64,000 nt of DNA from assembly GCA_034670405.1 (NCBI GenBank), contig JAXDDX010000004.1, positions 5,004,001 to 5,068,000 of the forward strand. The letters run 5' to 3'. Source of the DNA: Hoplostethus atlanticus. Lineage: Eukaryota > Chordata > Actinopteri > Trachichthyiformes > Trachichthyidae. The translations under genes were made by a program, and so were the position numbers. The notes under the pieces were generated by a model. It did no database searches. It saw only the letters and a list, made by a program, of their open reading frames with translations, and had not been told where the DNA came from. Positions 42,930-58,600 of this stretch are shown piece after piece (positions within the stretch are counted from its first letter, which is position 1; each line of letters starts with the position of its first letter).

Positions 42930-45900
42930 ATGAATCGCTTTCGAAAGTGGCTGTATAAGCCCAAGGTAAGTTACCCTGATTTCACCCGCTTTGCCAACGA
43001 TGCCGTCAGTCATTTCTATGCATAATTGATGAACAAAACGGCTTTCGTGATAGCTAGCAAAACAGCGACCAATGTAGCCTGCTAGCCTGGCCAATTCATA
43101 CACTACCACACATCTGCTAACGTAAGCCTGGGTTCCTGATGTTACACTACAACAGCTACCCTTTTGTTGTAGCGGCTAGTTTAATGAAGCTCTGATATTG
43201 GCAAACAACGTTGCACCGTGGCATTATATACTTGAGTCTTGATCTGAGATTGTCATAAATTTTAAATATTGTTGAAGTTATTGAATTAATAACTAGCGCC
43301 CACCCGTCCTCATGGAAGGGCATGTAGTTCATGATAAACTGCCAATATTATTTAGGGGCAGTGGTCAATGAAAACTATGTAATGATTTCTCTACAAAATG
43401 AAATTTATGACAAGTAAAAATATTTCTGATGCAAAAGTAAATAAAATACCCCTGTTTTTTTAGAATTAGAATTAGAATTTGCGCTTGTTGATGGTAGACC
43501 TCATCACATATTGAACGAAACGTTGTAAAAACCTAAAACCTTGTGCATCAAATACATTCACGTTGTGTTGTGCTCAGTCCCAGATTACACTACAGAGTTT
43601 CTATATTTGCTTTATGGAAACAAGGTGGATTTGTGTGAGCAACATTACTTCATATAGCAAGTAAGTAATGTATGGGCTCCGATTCTTTAAATCAAGCTCA
43701 TTGTGGAAACATGCCTGACACAGCAGAGTAAATATTGAAGGCTCTGGCTGTTTCAAACGAACACTTTTCCATATGCAGACAGCAGCACTTTTTAGGGTGA
43801 GTGAGGATTCTTCCATGGAGTGAAGTCTTGTTGAAAAAGTGTGGGCATAGACTACTTTCTTCCACAACTTGCACTCACCTGTCACTTCATAATCCCTAGG
43901 CAGGTTATTGTGGGGTATCGATTATATCATTTTTTAAAAATTATTTATTATATCTGTTAGCACAATACATTATGAGCTTCACTACAGTGAAGATAATCAT
44001 AGATTCCATGAAATGCCCAGTTTAGACTGACAAAATCCTACCTGGCCAGTTGTTGGAGAGCAATTTGGAGTAACACTTAAAGTTTAAGTGTACAACTTAA
44101 ATCCACCCATAACATTTGCCGATTACTCATTCGCTGTTATGGAAAGTTGGGTATTTGCAATGAAGTCTAAAATCCCATGAGCAAAACATTGCTTTGAAAA
44201 AGGATGCTGGATTCCACAAACCATTTGTAATTTAAAATAATCTAATGTGGCCTATTCAATGATGAGGGATGTGTGGTTCTTTTTCCTGCGGACTGATTGA
44301 TATTTACATTGTAATATTATGGAACTGAAAAAACGGAATTCTTCATGTCAGTTGCACCTGATTTAAAAAATAAAAATAAAAAAAATCTCAACTTCTGACA
44401 AAGAGGGCCATTACAATTCTCTACTGGCTAAAATGGTACAAAGTTCTGCACTCCAGTCTAATACAGACTTTTGGGGCACTACCAATTTCTGTAATTCTGT
44501 TAGTTACTATCAAGGCCAGTGATTGACAGCAGAATTAACTGATTACAGTATATCTGCAAATGATGATTGGTATTGAGGTGGTGTAAAATATTGAGAAGTA
44601 CAGGCTATGTGTTCAGTTTGGCTTTTAAAAGTGACAAAGGGTTGGACTGATTTTTTTTCTCAATACAAACATGTATTGGTACTTAACATATTCAGTGTCA
44701 TAACTAAGAACCAAATAATTCTGAAACACAGCATTATCTACGAGGCTTTTCAACTGAATAGCTCCTTTTCTCTGAAACCTGTTAATGTTAATATGCTGTA
44801 TCAGTTAATTAAACATTTGTGCTTGGTCTGATATTGCAGATTTTGTGGTACATCTGAATCTGCGTCATAGTTTTTATGGTACATTGTAATGGAATATCCT
44901 CATTCCAATATATTGGCATGAGAGCTGCACATTCAAATGAAAAAACCTGAAATTACAGTAAAGACTAATATAATTTCTGAATCTCTAGAGGCTGATGCTC
45001 AAGGCAACCTCCTAAACAAGTTGTTTACTGTGGTGCTGTGCAGAATTCCTGGTCCATAAGTCAAGTTGCACATCAGAGAAAAGCCTTTGTTGTGTTCAGT
45101 CAAATATTTTGTTGACACTTGCAATATCAAACTGCTTGACCGCGGGGACAATAACAGTAATCTGACTATTAACAGTAATGTCAGAAAATGCTAAATACCT
45201 GTCATAATAGATAACCCCCTCACTCTTTACCACACACACACACCTGCGTCATTTCTCTTTTCACTGTTTAACCATGTTTGCTGTTACAGCATTTTCATGG
45301 TCCATTGTTAGGGTTAGGCCTAAGTGTTGACCAGGGTATTGTCATGTTCATGAATGACTCCTGCCTCTGAAGCACTGACCTATTACATCAGTATGTTTTC
45401 TGCCAAATCACTGTCTTGGTAAGATTAACAGCAATACATATAAGCCTGTGGTTTTTAAATAACCAATTTTGCCAAGAAAAGACCAAAGAGAAAAATGCTA
45501 AAAGTCTTGGTAATTATGCCAGTCAGTATGAAAAGAGTCATGAAAGGAAGCTTCAGATCATTTTATGCTTCTGCAATAGAGTAGTGGCTAAGCTAGCAAA
45601 TGCATTATTTTTTGTACAGAGGAAACATTATTTCTGTCTTCATTTAAATCTGTGGCCAGCCCACAGAGTTTTCTCATTTATTGTTGAACACTGCGTAGCA
45701 TTGTCATTTTGCATCAACACTAAGCCGTTTATTATTGAACTATGTTCTCCTGGAGATAGAAAAGTGTCGAATCAGCATGTTCCCCTGACTGAAGCAAAGC
45801 TATTGATATTTCCAGAGCTGCTCTTTACCTCTCCAGATAAGTCCCACTGAGGAGTATTTTCTTCTGCCCCTGCTACACAATCCCTTCCTGGTGCTCTGGA

Positions 45901-48279
45901 GAATACTATGCAACACTGTGCAATACTGCGAGGGACATAATGTACCTGTCTATTCTGTCTGACTGTTATCAAAGTGCCAACTCCTGGAAAAAGATGATGT
46001 CATTCTATTGGACTGGATTGTCCTGGACTGCTGGACGGCTGTAACACATTGGGCAAAGGCTGAAATAGTTAACTGACCCAAATTTAGCATATACTACTGT
46101 AAGCTGAGATTTCTAACATTCCTTCTAGTCTTTTAAACCGGTCTAGCTGGTTTCTGTGTGAATGCTAATCCTATCCCTCCCGAACAGCAAAGAAGCAGAA
46201 CTCATACTTGTTATGTTTTTTTTGATTGCTCATTAACTGCCCTCCGACTGTACATTGTGCAACTTTTTGGTATAAAAAAACAAGATTATATTCAACAAGA
46301 GGGTGAAAGAATGGGAGAAGTGTTCATGAAAGCCTGCTTGATGGCACATTACTGTGGAAACGGACAAAGACGAGACCTGGCTCAGGTTTCAAAGCAGCCA
46401 AAATGGCCACTATCTCCTCACCTCTCATTCATCAGAGCTTGACTTGCAGAGTGAGTGATGGAGAGAGATGTCAGGAGGCTAAACCTGTACATTTCCCCTG
46501 TAGCCTTTGCTCCTTTCTTGGTGTTATTCCATCAGGCATTCAGAAACTGACCTTCAGCTCCTCACCACCTCATCTGTCAGGGTGACAGGCCCACGGCTAG
46601 CACCAAGCTAGGTGCACTCGCCTCCATTTACTGGATGCTACTAATTTGCCTTCAGTTCTCCACTCTCCCCAATGGACAAGCATATTGGAACATACTTTTG
46701 AGAAACCATCTTCACTCAGCCAGGCGCCCACACAATCACCTTGTTCAGTGGGTGGGTAGCTAATACCTTCTGGGCTCCTCCATATCTGAATGTCAAACAA
46801 ATCTCAATGTTTAACAATACATTTGGATAGCAAATGTATCAACATATGTATGTGAATGCATGATCTCCTTGATACGGTCATCCGACGTGACTAGCTGTTA
46901 TAATGATTTTGGTTGGTGACTCAAGAATGATTGTACCACTTCAAGAAGGTACCACAAGCCTAGGTTTGGTGGACATTTGGTGGACATTATTCATCACACC
47001 TTTTACGGTACTGTCAATTTGTCATTCATCACTAGGCCTGGTTTGTTTGTGAATATTGCTAACATGCAAGTGGAAGAAATGAGAGAAGCCAAAGCAATTA
47101 GGGGCTTGTCTTCCCAGAGTGGGTTCTGCACAGTTGGCACAGAGTTGGGGGAAGAGGGAACAACAAACTGCTGAGCAGCGTCCAGCATGGCTGCATATTT
47201 AGCCTGGTTTCTGGAGATCTTTATGGATGTCTCCATTCTGCTTACCCAACAGCCATGCGGTAATTGATTTGGTGTCAGCTGCCTGGATTTAGAGAGCTGA
47301 CCCCTGGTGCAGATCTAGACAAGCCAGGCGATTGAAGGCCTTTTTAAATTCATTGCAGGATTGGGAATCGGGGCCCTCTGTCCTAGGTGTGGGGAAGCGA
47401 TGATTGAATGAAAATAGCCGTGGAAGAAGAGGGGGATTTAAAGGTACCACAGAGAATCAGCTAGTCCTGATAATGACAGAGACCTTGTGTATGAAATATA
47501 TTTCCAATAATGGGTAGCCTCTATTTCATAATCACATGCTTTATATATTGTTCTGTTCATTGTCAGTAGTGATGGGCATAATGCATGTGCTCAAGGTGCC
47601 CTTTGTCTAGAGCATGAGTCTTTTGACTGCACTCGACAAGGCTATATGAAACGCACAGCTCCACCCCTCTTGTTCTGGGATCTGTCTTTCCAGCAGGGGA
47701 GAAAGGGAGGGGAATGAGGAGAGGAGGAGAACAGTAGGCCTGTATTTTTGGGATTAGTTTTTGGCCTTGGTTACAGTTGGCAGGAGATAAGATGAAAGGA
47801 TGCCTCTCTTTAGCAGCTTTCATACACGAGTGTTTCTTCTGTTTGTTTCTTCTCACTGGATTCATAGTGAGAGGACAAAGCACAATAGTTAGTTCCTGAA
47901 GATGGCTTTGCCAAATTCTGATATATTGGTTTAACTGGGCAAACACATAAGATTATGTGGGTAAAATGATACCAGATAATGATACCAGGCTCTCACTTTG
48001 TTATTACCATGCTAAAAATACATGATTTGATTGCTTATAAAAAAACATCTTTATACCGAGTACTACTGGGCAAAAGGAAGCTATGTTGTGAGTTAATACC
48101 TATCTGGAAGAGTGGAAACAACTGATTTAGTTTTTAACTGATTTAGCTAAGTTGAGATGTCAATGATTTTCTGCTCTGTATACTTGCCCACAGTTGCACA
48201 GGCATGTGGGCTATGTGTATAAATATCTTCTCCACAGACAGTAGGTAGGCACCATGGCCATGGAGAACACCAAAGTCTA

Positions 48280-48321
<42 letters not shown>

Positions 48322-51300
48322 GCAGTCTCTTGGTCCATGGCTGTCATTATGGCTGATTTGGGACAGCCTGAGCAATGCCTGCCCTCAGTTATTGTCCATA
48401 ACAGTGATCTGTATGTGGACAGAATCAGGCTAACGGAGCTGTGTGAACTGACTCATGCTCAAAAACGGTAAAGGGGGGTTATAGTGTTTGTACAGTGCAA
48501 AACCACAGGGAGGATCATTATAGTACACAGGTCTGTTTAATTTTCATTTTCTAAAATTCTTAAATGTAGCCTATTTTTCGGGATTTTCAAATGCTGATAT
48601 TATTGTATAAGGATAGGGACCAAGCATCTCCACTCCCCATGTCATCTTTTCAGGGCTCATTGACTCCATGGCGTAAATGTCATGTTGTTGATTTTGTAAA
48701 TCTAACATTCCCTCCTATCGGTGGCCGCTATTGAACCAGCAGCCAGTTCTGTATTGTATAACAGGATTATATCTTGCATAATAACCCAGCTGTCACAGGT
48801 CCTAAAAGGGAGAGGGGTGTCCCCACATGCCACACTACCACCACGGGACCCGGGACACGTTTGGAAGCCACCTAAATCCTCTTTGCCTCCCTGTGTTACC
48901 TTGGTGTGCCCAGCTGCACCATGTGCCAGGCATATGCACAGTTCATCACACAGTTCAAATGTGAGATTAGGACAGTCCTCTAGAGACAAACACACACACA
49001 GTCAGATTATACAGTCACTTTAATATCATGGCAGTGTCGTGCAATCTTGAGTGAAGTCTACCATCTACTTGTATGGTTCCATTTCAACCACCAGCCAGTA
49101 ATAATAAAATCTATCTACAGAAATATTTCTGAAAAGAATGTGATAAATAACTGTTTTCATTATGCACTACCTCCATAGAAAATCTCACAGCTTCATAAAA
49201 TGTGACCAAAATGACTTTGAGAGGATTGGAGTGTCGTACTTGAAAGCCTACTGCCGAAAACCGGAAAGCTCTTACAATACTGTGGAAAGAAATTCCTGAT
49301 GCAGGCTGAACATGAAAAGAATGACTCGGCACAACTCGAACTACTTCAGCATAACACTGCATGCATAGAAGGATTATAGTTTTTATACTGCTAAACTTGA
49401 TATGATTGTCCAAGGAGGGTTTTAGGGCTAATCTTCTAAGTAATGGTTGATGTAGTTTTCATGTTTGTTGCCTAAACGCTTGGCTCATTCTTGCCAGGTT
49501 GCTTTTGCTGAGTCTTGAATAATTTTTTTTTTTTTTAAAGCGATGAACTGTATACAGCTGTTCGTTTTGCCAGTAACTGACTGGCTGAAGCAGAATGAAC
49601 TGGGCTCCCCTCACAATATCAGCCTCTTCTCTGAGTATCTTTGGAAGTCAGCCAGAAGGCAGCAAATTGAGCCTGGAATAGAGTATGGAGGGCAGAGACA
49701 AGGTTTCTCATAAAGTCCCTTAAGTGGGCTCAGTGCACACGCACCGATGCTATGGAGGTTCATGAAGCATTAGCTGGTCAGCCTCCCCCATCCGCGCAGT
49801 CTGAATGGAAATGAAGCCCAGAATCAGTAGCTCAAGGAGACTTCTGGGTGAGACGGAGATGAATAAGTTGATCACACACTAGCAGGCAAGCTGACACACT
49901 TTGAATGACATTAGCACGCCTCAATAAGAGTCAAAATGTCACTGCCTGTTATTCATTTATTGTAAAAAAAAAATAGCAAAGATATTTCACTGAGTCACTG
50001 TCAAATGATTGTGATTGAGAGGGTTTAAGAGTAATTCTCACTCTGGGTGAAGTTATGGGAGCTTAATGGTCTGAAATGATAGGCGTCTGACCACAACGGA
50101 TAAGGCTTTTGAGTCATCTGAAAGAGAGGGCATCAGGGACAACTGATAGCAGTAGTAGTTACAGGAGAGTGGCAGACCACAGGGGATAGGCGCTGAATCT
50201 GCTGAATCATTTTCTCACTTATGCAAGGTAGTGGTTGTCATTGGTCATGACGCAAACTGGAAGTTCAGGAGTGACATCATCCCCACACTCTTACTGTCCT
50301 AAAACAATTCATGCTGATAACATCATCAGGCTGAAAGGTCTTTTTGGCTTCCTGCTTTGATAATCAATAGTAAAGAAAACTCATCTCACTTTAGAGAGAT
50401 TTATAGGTATTGTAAGATCAAATCTTTCAAACCAGTGACTGAATACTAGTACAGTAGATGTCTAGTCCAAGTTGTCTTCAGTACTTCACTCTATGCCTAC
50501 CCTGTTATGTAAGGAGATGAAGACAGGCACTTTGTTTTAACAGTGACAGGTTGCTTTTTTTCTTTTCAAAGCTGAGTCCTTATTTGACCCTGATCCCTTT
50601 GAAAGATGTAGCCTGATATCATCACTGACTCATAGTCAACATAACACGGCAAATATTGCCATTAGAGGCTTTAGATTTTTATCTCATACAAAGGACTAGT
50701 CTGCATTTCATGACTTGTATGGCCTCATCTCTCAGACTCAGACTCCTAATTGTAGCTCAAGTTACCAATGGTGTTTTGCTACGCTCAGTTTGATTAGATG
50801 TTGAAGTAACTACTTCCTCAGACTGGCAGATAAATTGTCACGCGAGTGTCAGAAATGCCATGGATCCTTTATCAATTGCATTTGCTTGTCAGGAGTGACT
50901 TCATCCTTTGAAACCTTATTTACTTAATCGATGATGGTGCCTCTTGAAACAATAATTTCAAGACACACAAAGCCTGTAGACCAAGAAACTAGACCAGACT
51001 GTTGCTTTCCATCTAAAGGTAGATCGGCATGTCCAGAACGTCGCCTACTGTTGCTTCTTCCCCATGATGCAACACTACAGGAATGTTCCCTCTTGTCTGT
51101 GGAATGCAGCAGGAGGAGGCTATAGGGTGGCTTCTGTCTCAATGGCTGTTTTCTTCATCGGTCAGGGTTGGTCTACAGAGATCTCCCAAGGAATGCCACC
51201 ACTCTATGGACTGTGTTGTGCCCCCACTGGAAAATATCTTTTGCTTTGGCCCACTATCGTTTCCTGTTTGGTCAAGACATTTGCATCGCACTCATAACTC

Positions 51301-52657
51301 ACTCATAATCGTGCAGTTGTATAATGTCCAATCAAATCTGCCTCTTGACTGGATTTGACATGTCATCACCAGAAATCTTCTCTTTTCTCAGAGATTAAAT
51401 TTAGATTTGAAGATGTTGGATTGCCTTTGACTTCATTTCCCATTGCATCATTACATATTCAGAGATAAACCCGTTTTCATCAATGCACATATGATTCCAT
51501 GTGTTAGTGTGTATGAGATGCCTTCTCCGGGCCCCTCTTCCAAAATCTTCCATAAAAGGCACAGTAGAGTCTGCTGTGTCTAAAATGAAAAGATCTACTT
51601 TGGCCAATTAACCCAAAAGGAATAACAAACATATGTGGGAATACTGTTGATTTTGCTCAATGGGCCTCTGTCCAAATTGGCAAGAGAAAAGCAGCAGGCT
51701 GGAATGTTGAGTTGGGAGCTCATCCTCAAGACCTCATGTCTGCAAGCAGCCCCCTACTGAGGTGTCCTTGAGCAAGACACTGAATCCCTTTCTGCTCCAG
51801 CCACTGACTTACCTGTGGGTGGGGCAGGGGGGGCAAGCAAAATGAGAATTTCCCTACAGGGATCAATAAGGTATCACACATTAAAAACAAATCACAGAAA
51901 GGGAAAAGGAGATAACCAAGTTAATCTTACTTTGTGTCATTTGAAAGAGGGCAGATTTGTTTTAAGGTAGTGGACCCTCAGCCCAGTGGTGCTCCGGTGA
52001 TCACCAGAGCCATTTGTGTATAACCTGCCTTCCTTTGAATTTTGAATTTCCACACATCACTATTACATATTTTAATTGTTTAGTCTGGTCAAACACAACT
52101 TTTGTCTTCCAGTCATCCAAACATCCTCCAAGAGTCAAGTACTTTTTCCCCCCACACTATAATAACAAATATATGCCACATGTATCCCAGCTGGAGGTTA
52201 TATCTCTGTTTTCTCCAGGTTTGTTTCATTATTGATGAGAGAGAGAGAGGGAGAGACAGAGAGAGAGGGGGGGAGGGAACATATCATATCATATTCAGAG
52301 AGAGAGAGCCCATGGGGAGCATGAACATCACGCAACGGGGAGCAGAGCGAACCTCAGGGAAAAGGTCCTCTGAGTGGTTGCCTTTAGTTTGTTCAGTAAA
52401 TAGCACTGTTCAGTTTGACATGAACCTGTTCCAGGTGACACATGGCAATGGTTGTTTACCGATGTGGTTCTTCTGTTCAGTCTGCATAGTCACACTGTCC
52501 TTTTTTGAGGCCGATTTCCTGCACTGTCATTGGGTGTTTGTGGTCTGTGATGATGCATGTCGGCATGTGGTCGCCATTTTCAAAACCATTAACCTTTCAT
52601 TTAGCTTAAGCCCTCTCCAGGAGGTGTGTGTGTCTGTGTGTCTGTTTATGTGTGTCT

Positions 52658-52698
<41 letters not shown>

Positions 52699-55600
52699 TG
52701 TGTCTGTGTCTGTGTCTGTGTCTGTATGTGCGCGTGTGCATGCAGTGTTTCCTGTAGAATTCCTGTAGATATGGGGGTAACTTGGCTCTGAGACCCAGGT
52801 TTGTTCCTGGGCCCATTCTAAGATCAGTTTAACTAGATGTTGAAGTTTAAAGCATTTATGTGTAGAATATTTACCTCAATATATCATTCTCAAATTAATT
52901 TTGGTAGCATGGTACAATAGCCCACCACAAAAGACCACCGCTGAGACAATTGATTTATTCTCTGTGTTTATTCTGTGTGTCCCCGGGTACGATTTCCTGC
53001 AAATTGTGCAGTATTGACTCAGGGCACAAAGGAAGTGCCTCAACCAAAACAGGAAGAGGACCGGCTCACTCTGAAGTGCTGTACTTGTTTATACGCAAAC
53101 AAATACACAGGTGCTGTACAGTACAGCGCCTACCTCATCTGTTGCTGTAGTTTAAGTTACTACAGTCCTGGAATAATCAGGATAACCACATCATCCACAA
53201 ATGCATCCAGCCAATCACCCGATCAAAGCTGGTGTATTCCTTGCAGTGAAACAGTCTGAGACGTTTAGAGATAATATAATGGTGTAACCAACGTATGTAT
53301 TGTCATCTCTACGCAGAACAATCAAGTAGAGACAGAAAATAATTGGTCATTGTCAGCAAAACTACCGGAAATGGTTTCTCGTGCGCACTACAAGCTTTGA
53401 ATTGTTTTGTTTTTTTTTGTTTTTTTTGCTGCATGTCACTTCATGGGCTCCATACAATTTTAATTGCAATTGTTATTTTATTTTTGGAGGGCCTGAGCAA
53501 TAAGGACATTCATTTTTGTTGTATTTACATTCTGTTTAGCTGTGGATACACACACACACACACACACGCACACACGGCAGCACTTCTCCCCCAACCTGTG
53601 TGTTGTGGCTGTACATGTGCTCCACTCAGCGGTGGAGTGATCTGCCGCGCTGTGCTCTCCCCCGCGGTGTGGGGAGCATGGTGTGAGATAATGACACAAA
53701 TCCTTTACCAGGGCCAGACTCTCTAATTACACCTGCTCTTCCGGGGCGCTTTCACACAAAATTAACCATATGCTAACTCCCAGTGTCAGAATTGATGCCT
53801 TTTTCATTGCTTGCTACCCCATCCTTAAGCTGAGCATTCGTATATGTATGTATGTATTGTATGTATGTGCTGTCATGTTCTGTCTTTTGGATTTTCTTCA
53901 TATCTCAGTGTAATGATGTCTCAATCTGCCTGTTTCTGTGGCCATGTTGTGTCCACTGACATCATCAATGATTTTCTCACTATTTGGTCAGTCGTGGTGG
54001 TCAAATATTTGGCCACCTTGTACTCTCTGTTTCGGGCCAAGTAGAAATCTAATTCTGGTTTGGTTGGGCCAGATGGATTGAGGGCTGTGTTGAAACTCTG
54101 TGGGCCAAAGCTTCAGAACCAGCTGGTAGAGGGGACTTCTGTCTTTGCTCAACTCTTGGTATTGCAGAGAGAGGATAGTTAGTGGGGTTCACTGGATCTG
54201 AGATGTTCATAAAACCTGATGCTTTGCTTTTGAATGTTGATAATGAGTGGATATTGGCCGAATTCTGCCCTGCATGCATTATTGGCTGTGTTCCTTTGGA
54301 CTTCAAGTATATTTTTTCACAGCTCTGCATGCAGGGTTTCCAGTGGATGGTTTTCTTGACTGGTTAATGGACCCCCACACTTCACTATAATGCAATTGAA
54401 TGTATGTACAATTTTCAGCTAGGAACAAATCAGAATATAAACTGGAATTTTGTATCTTGACTATATAAAAGGTTCTACTCATCGTGTCTTTTCATTCATT
54501 TACAGCCAAATTGTCTCGTGGAATTGATAATCAAAGTTTTGGTGTGGTCAATTTAAAGTTTCACAGTCGGTGCCCATGGTATTGCTAAACTTGAAATGAT
54601 GTTCAAGCTCTGTTGTGAATCTTCTTTGAAGGGGTAAAGAAGAATAAAGTCTTCAGCAAAGATCTCTGACCCCCCCCCCCCCTCTCTCTCTCTCTCAGAG
54701 GTAGAGAATGCTTTATTAGAAAAATATTGTAGAAGTTTCATTGCAGTAAAGCAAAATATTAGGATCCCAACCAAAACATGGTGCAAAATCTTGCACTGGG
54801 TGGTAGTGTATGGGGCCACTCTCTCATAATGGCTACAGTTGAGCTGTATGGAGTGGGAAAAGAGTCCATACATGCAGAATTCAGCAGAAATGTTTTTCAT
54901 ATACAGAGAAAAACTACAACAAATGCAAATATAATAGAGTTAGGCCGGTTTCACTTGGTAATAAATCTTCCAAAAAAGTGCTGAATTTCTTGATGCGTCT
55001 TCAGCGTAGACACAAAGAGTCACTTCATATTAAAGCGTTCAAAACCCTGAAAAGACAAGCCTGAGTCAGTTATTTAGTCATTAGAGACTGACCAACCCTG
55101 ATCGATCAAACTTAATGCACTCGCTACAACACTGCTTTATAAAGTATAAAGTCAATTAATGTTATCATAACCTAAACAGAGAATATGACTCGGCTCAATA
55201 TGTCTTTACTGTTGGCGATAGAAAGCAGAAACAGACCCTTACCAACTACAGGCTCAGTGACCATCAACTGGCAATTGAAAAAGGGATGTATAATGACTGG
55301 TGTGGACACTTCAAAATGTTTAACATCAGGGCAATGGCAATACACAAAAAAAGTCCTGATATACTAAAACCAACATTTACAGAGTCTGATGACAATTCTA
55401 AAATAAAAGCACTTCCTGGCGAGGGAAATCCAGTATATCTTGTGGCCCAATATTTAGAGAAATGCCACAACCTGAGGGACATTGAGTGACCAAGACACGC
55501 ACACACAATATTAAAACTTAAAGGAGTAAAGGTTTTACACATAATCCCAGGCCAAAAGCCAGTAAAGTATTTAGTATCTTTTTGGGAGCAGACACACAAG

Positions 55601-58600
55601 CAGATATACACACACACAACATAACCAGTAATGTCTGATATGCTCTTACTGGCTTTTGAATGATTTATGTAACTACATGTTCTCAAGTTTGGAACTGTTT
55701 TCTGTAACTATAGACATTGTTGATTGTGTACTATTGTATTTCACGTCCAATAATTCATCATCTCTATACAGTTTGGATGTATTGTGTTGTTGTTTGTGGG
55801 TTTGGAAAATGAATGTACATTTTTACATTGCGTTGGCAATATTGTTTCTGACAGACAGTCAATAAAGTAAATGAACTCTGTCTCTCCCTTTGTGTGCAGA
55901 GGACGGACCCCCAGCTCCTGGCCCAGTTCTACTATGCCGATGAGGAGCTGAACCAGGTGGCCACAGAGCTGGACAGCCTCGATGGCAGGAAGGACCCTCA
56001 GAGATGTACCCTGCTGGTCAACCAGTTCCGCTCCTGTCAGGTCAGCAGGTTGAAGCAAAAAACACACAGCTCCAGTAATTCAGGAGGAGCAACACCCGTC
56101 ACCCTGTTTTACTTCCCTCCTACTCTTTGTGGATCGCTGCTGTTGTGGCCAAGTGAAGGGACTAAAACTGGAATAGAGTTGTATTTAGCCTCAGTCTTGA
56201 TTTGACACTGAGTTAGGAGTGCATATGTTTCTTTTCAGATTCATTTGTTGTCACTGGCAACTGGTTAGACCTCGTTTTGACCTGGAAGCAGAAAATAACC
56301 ACTAGCCATATCAACCTGTCGGTGATGGGTGTGTTCATATCGCTAGTGTCTCACCAAGCTCATGTATCAAGTAGTTTTCTCTGATAAGGTTTGATAAGGA
56401 TGCTTTGTTTAGAAGCAGCCAGTGGATACACGTCATCTTGCGATGATAAAGCTGTGTAGTATGTAGGTTAGTAGTAAATGGTTACAAGAGTGGCTTATGG
56501 GTTGAGAAATCAAACTCTTGGATTTTTTGAGAAATATGTCTCTTTGTTTTAATCCTTCTGGATAATAATCAACTGGAAGTTGAGCTAAAACATTAAGGCT
56601 AATAACCAATTTCCCCAATGTTGTGATTTAGCTGCAAATTGAATTAGTGAATGTAGTAAAGATCCAAAGTTTAAAGCTTCAGATTTGAACGTGAATGTGT
56701 AAGTTTGCAGTGGTATAGTGTACTCACTACACTACCAGTCTGTCTGTGGTTAGGGCTGAGAGGAGCTGAAGGCATGGTGCTGCTGTGCATGAGTGATGGC
56801 TGCTATGCTGCATCATGCTGAGAGAGCTGGGGGTGGTGGGGGGAGGTCATCAGCTGGCCCGGTGTGCCTCAGCGTCCACCCCACTGCATGGGTGCACAGG
56901 GGAGAGTCAGTTAATAAGGTCATCACTTGATCCCTGACTGTTTTCTATCTCTTCCCCTCCATCCTCCCCTCTTCCAAGCTGTCACTCCTCTTCACTCTTT
57001 TGCACATTCACTCTTTTGCTCTCTTTCACCTCCTCCCTCTCTTTCTCTATGCTGAGTTTTCATTTCATTATCACCCCAAATTGACCCAGCCGTGAAGTGC
57101 TGGATATTAGGTTTCAATTGAGCTTTTTCAGCAATTGTGAATTAACAATCCTGGTCAGACTGTGTCCGTATCTCAAACTCCGACTTGAACTTTCTACATT
57201 TTGCAGTGAAATGTTTGACAGCACACTCTGGGCTAGGTTCTCCTAGTTTTCAGTGGTCTACCTCCTGAAGGACTTTAGCAGCTTCTTACCCCTGTGCTTG
57301 AATGATACCCCACAACCCTGAGGCCCCAATAATAGAAGTGCTCTCATTCCAAAGTTTTGTACTTGAATGTGCCACTGCTGCCATCAGCTCTTATTCATGG
57401 GCCTCTGTGGGGGGCACTGGCAAGCTGCTCATATTGTGTTGGCACGGCTGTTCTCACAGTGTGGCCTGCTGGAGCAGCAAAGTGAGTGTGTGTTAGCAAT
57501 GGAAAAAGATTAAGCTAGATGGTGTACCGAAGAAACGGACCGAGAGACGGAGGGTGAAAGCTAGACAATGAAACAAGTAAGTGATAGGTTGAAGCCGGTC
57601 TTTTGTCACACGCTGATGTAGAAGGTACCACACCAAAGTCACCGCTCCAGGATGATTTGAAACAGACAGTAGTGAAGGTTATCTCCAGTGTCCCAGACAG
57701 AAGAAAACACAGAGACAGCGGGGGGTACTCAGACCGGGCCAAGACACGCGCACAGCACACAGCCATGAGTCAATGGTTAAGCGCTCTCTCTCAAAGCTTT
57801 TTAATCTTTCTCCTCGGGGCGAGCAGAGAAAGACGCAGTGCTGTGCCTGACAAGATTACAGCGTGCAGTGCAGTCGTAGCCGAGTGAAAGGCTCATTGTA
57901 AGTCATTGTTATGGCTGTCGTACATGCCAGCGGCACATAAGCTCTTGATTAGCTCTTGCTGTGTGTGATACTGCTTTTGCACCGCTGGAATTATGGTCTT
58001 TAGTTGAGTGTTTTATTGAGGGAGAATGGCGCTGTTAGGACAGGGTCCCATGTACTTGTCTAATTGTTTTCAGTCACTTCCCAATCAACGGTCTTCAAGG
58101 CGCTGCAGTATAATGGCCTTCTTAGAAAAGGTGACAGATTTTTCAGCATGGATTGTTAAACAACAGCAGTGGATCAGAGTAAACATTGAGAAACTTCCTT
58201 TTCAGGAGCAGGCTTGTAAATCCATCTGCCTGTTTTCGGTCACTCATTCACTAGAACACATCTCAGCTTTATCATTCCATCTAGTTTGTTCAATTTTGTT
58301 TTCTGTCACTCTCCTCCATATCTGCAGGACAATGTGCTGAATATTATCAATCAGATCATGGATGAATGTATCCCTAATGACCGGGCCAACAGGGACTTCT
58401 GTGTCAAGTTCCCCGAGGAGATTCGTCATGACAACTTGGCAGGGCAGCTGTGGTTTGGGGCTGAGGTAGTGTATTCCCGTAGCATCAAAATCCGTAAGAA
58501 AACAACCATGCACAAGTCCTACACACGTGCAATTGCACACATGTATTCACACACCAAGAACACTATATTTAATTTTTACAGTGTCACTCTTGCTCAATCT

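Larger units (their letters stand above)
42966..55899 (+). other. zfyve28 intron 1, about 12.9 kb
   Basis: Large first intron with no supported exon on either strand. It holds the microsatellites, SINE-like tail and LINE fragment listed separately; the rest is unique-looking AT-rich DNA. Regulatory elements may be present but cannot be recognised without comparison. Confidence 0.75.

Noticed and set aside
45416-45850. 144-codon plus-strand open frame in zfyve28 intron 1
   Set aside because: Composition looks like random AT-rich translation; no domain, no signal of splicing, no recognisable similarity.
52102-52791. 229-codon plus-strand open frame in zfyve28 intron 1
   Set aside because: Its second half is the TG microsatellite and the rest has no family resemblance or conserved-looking segments.
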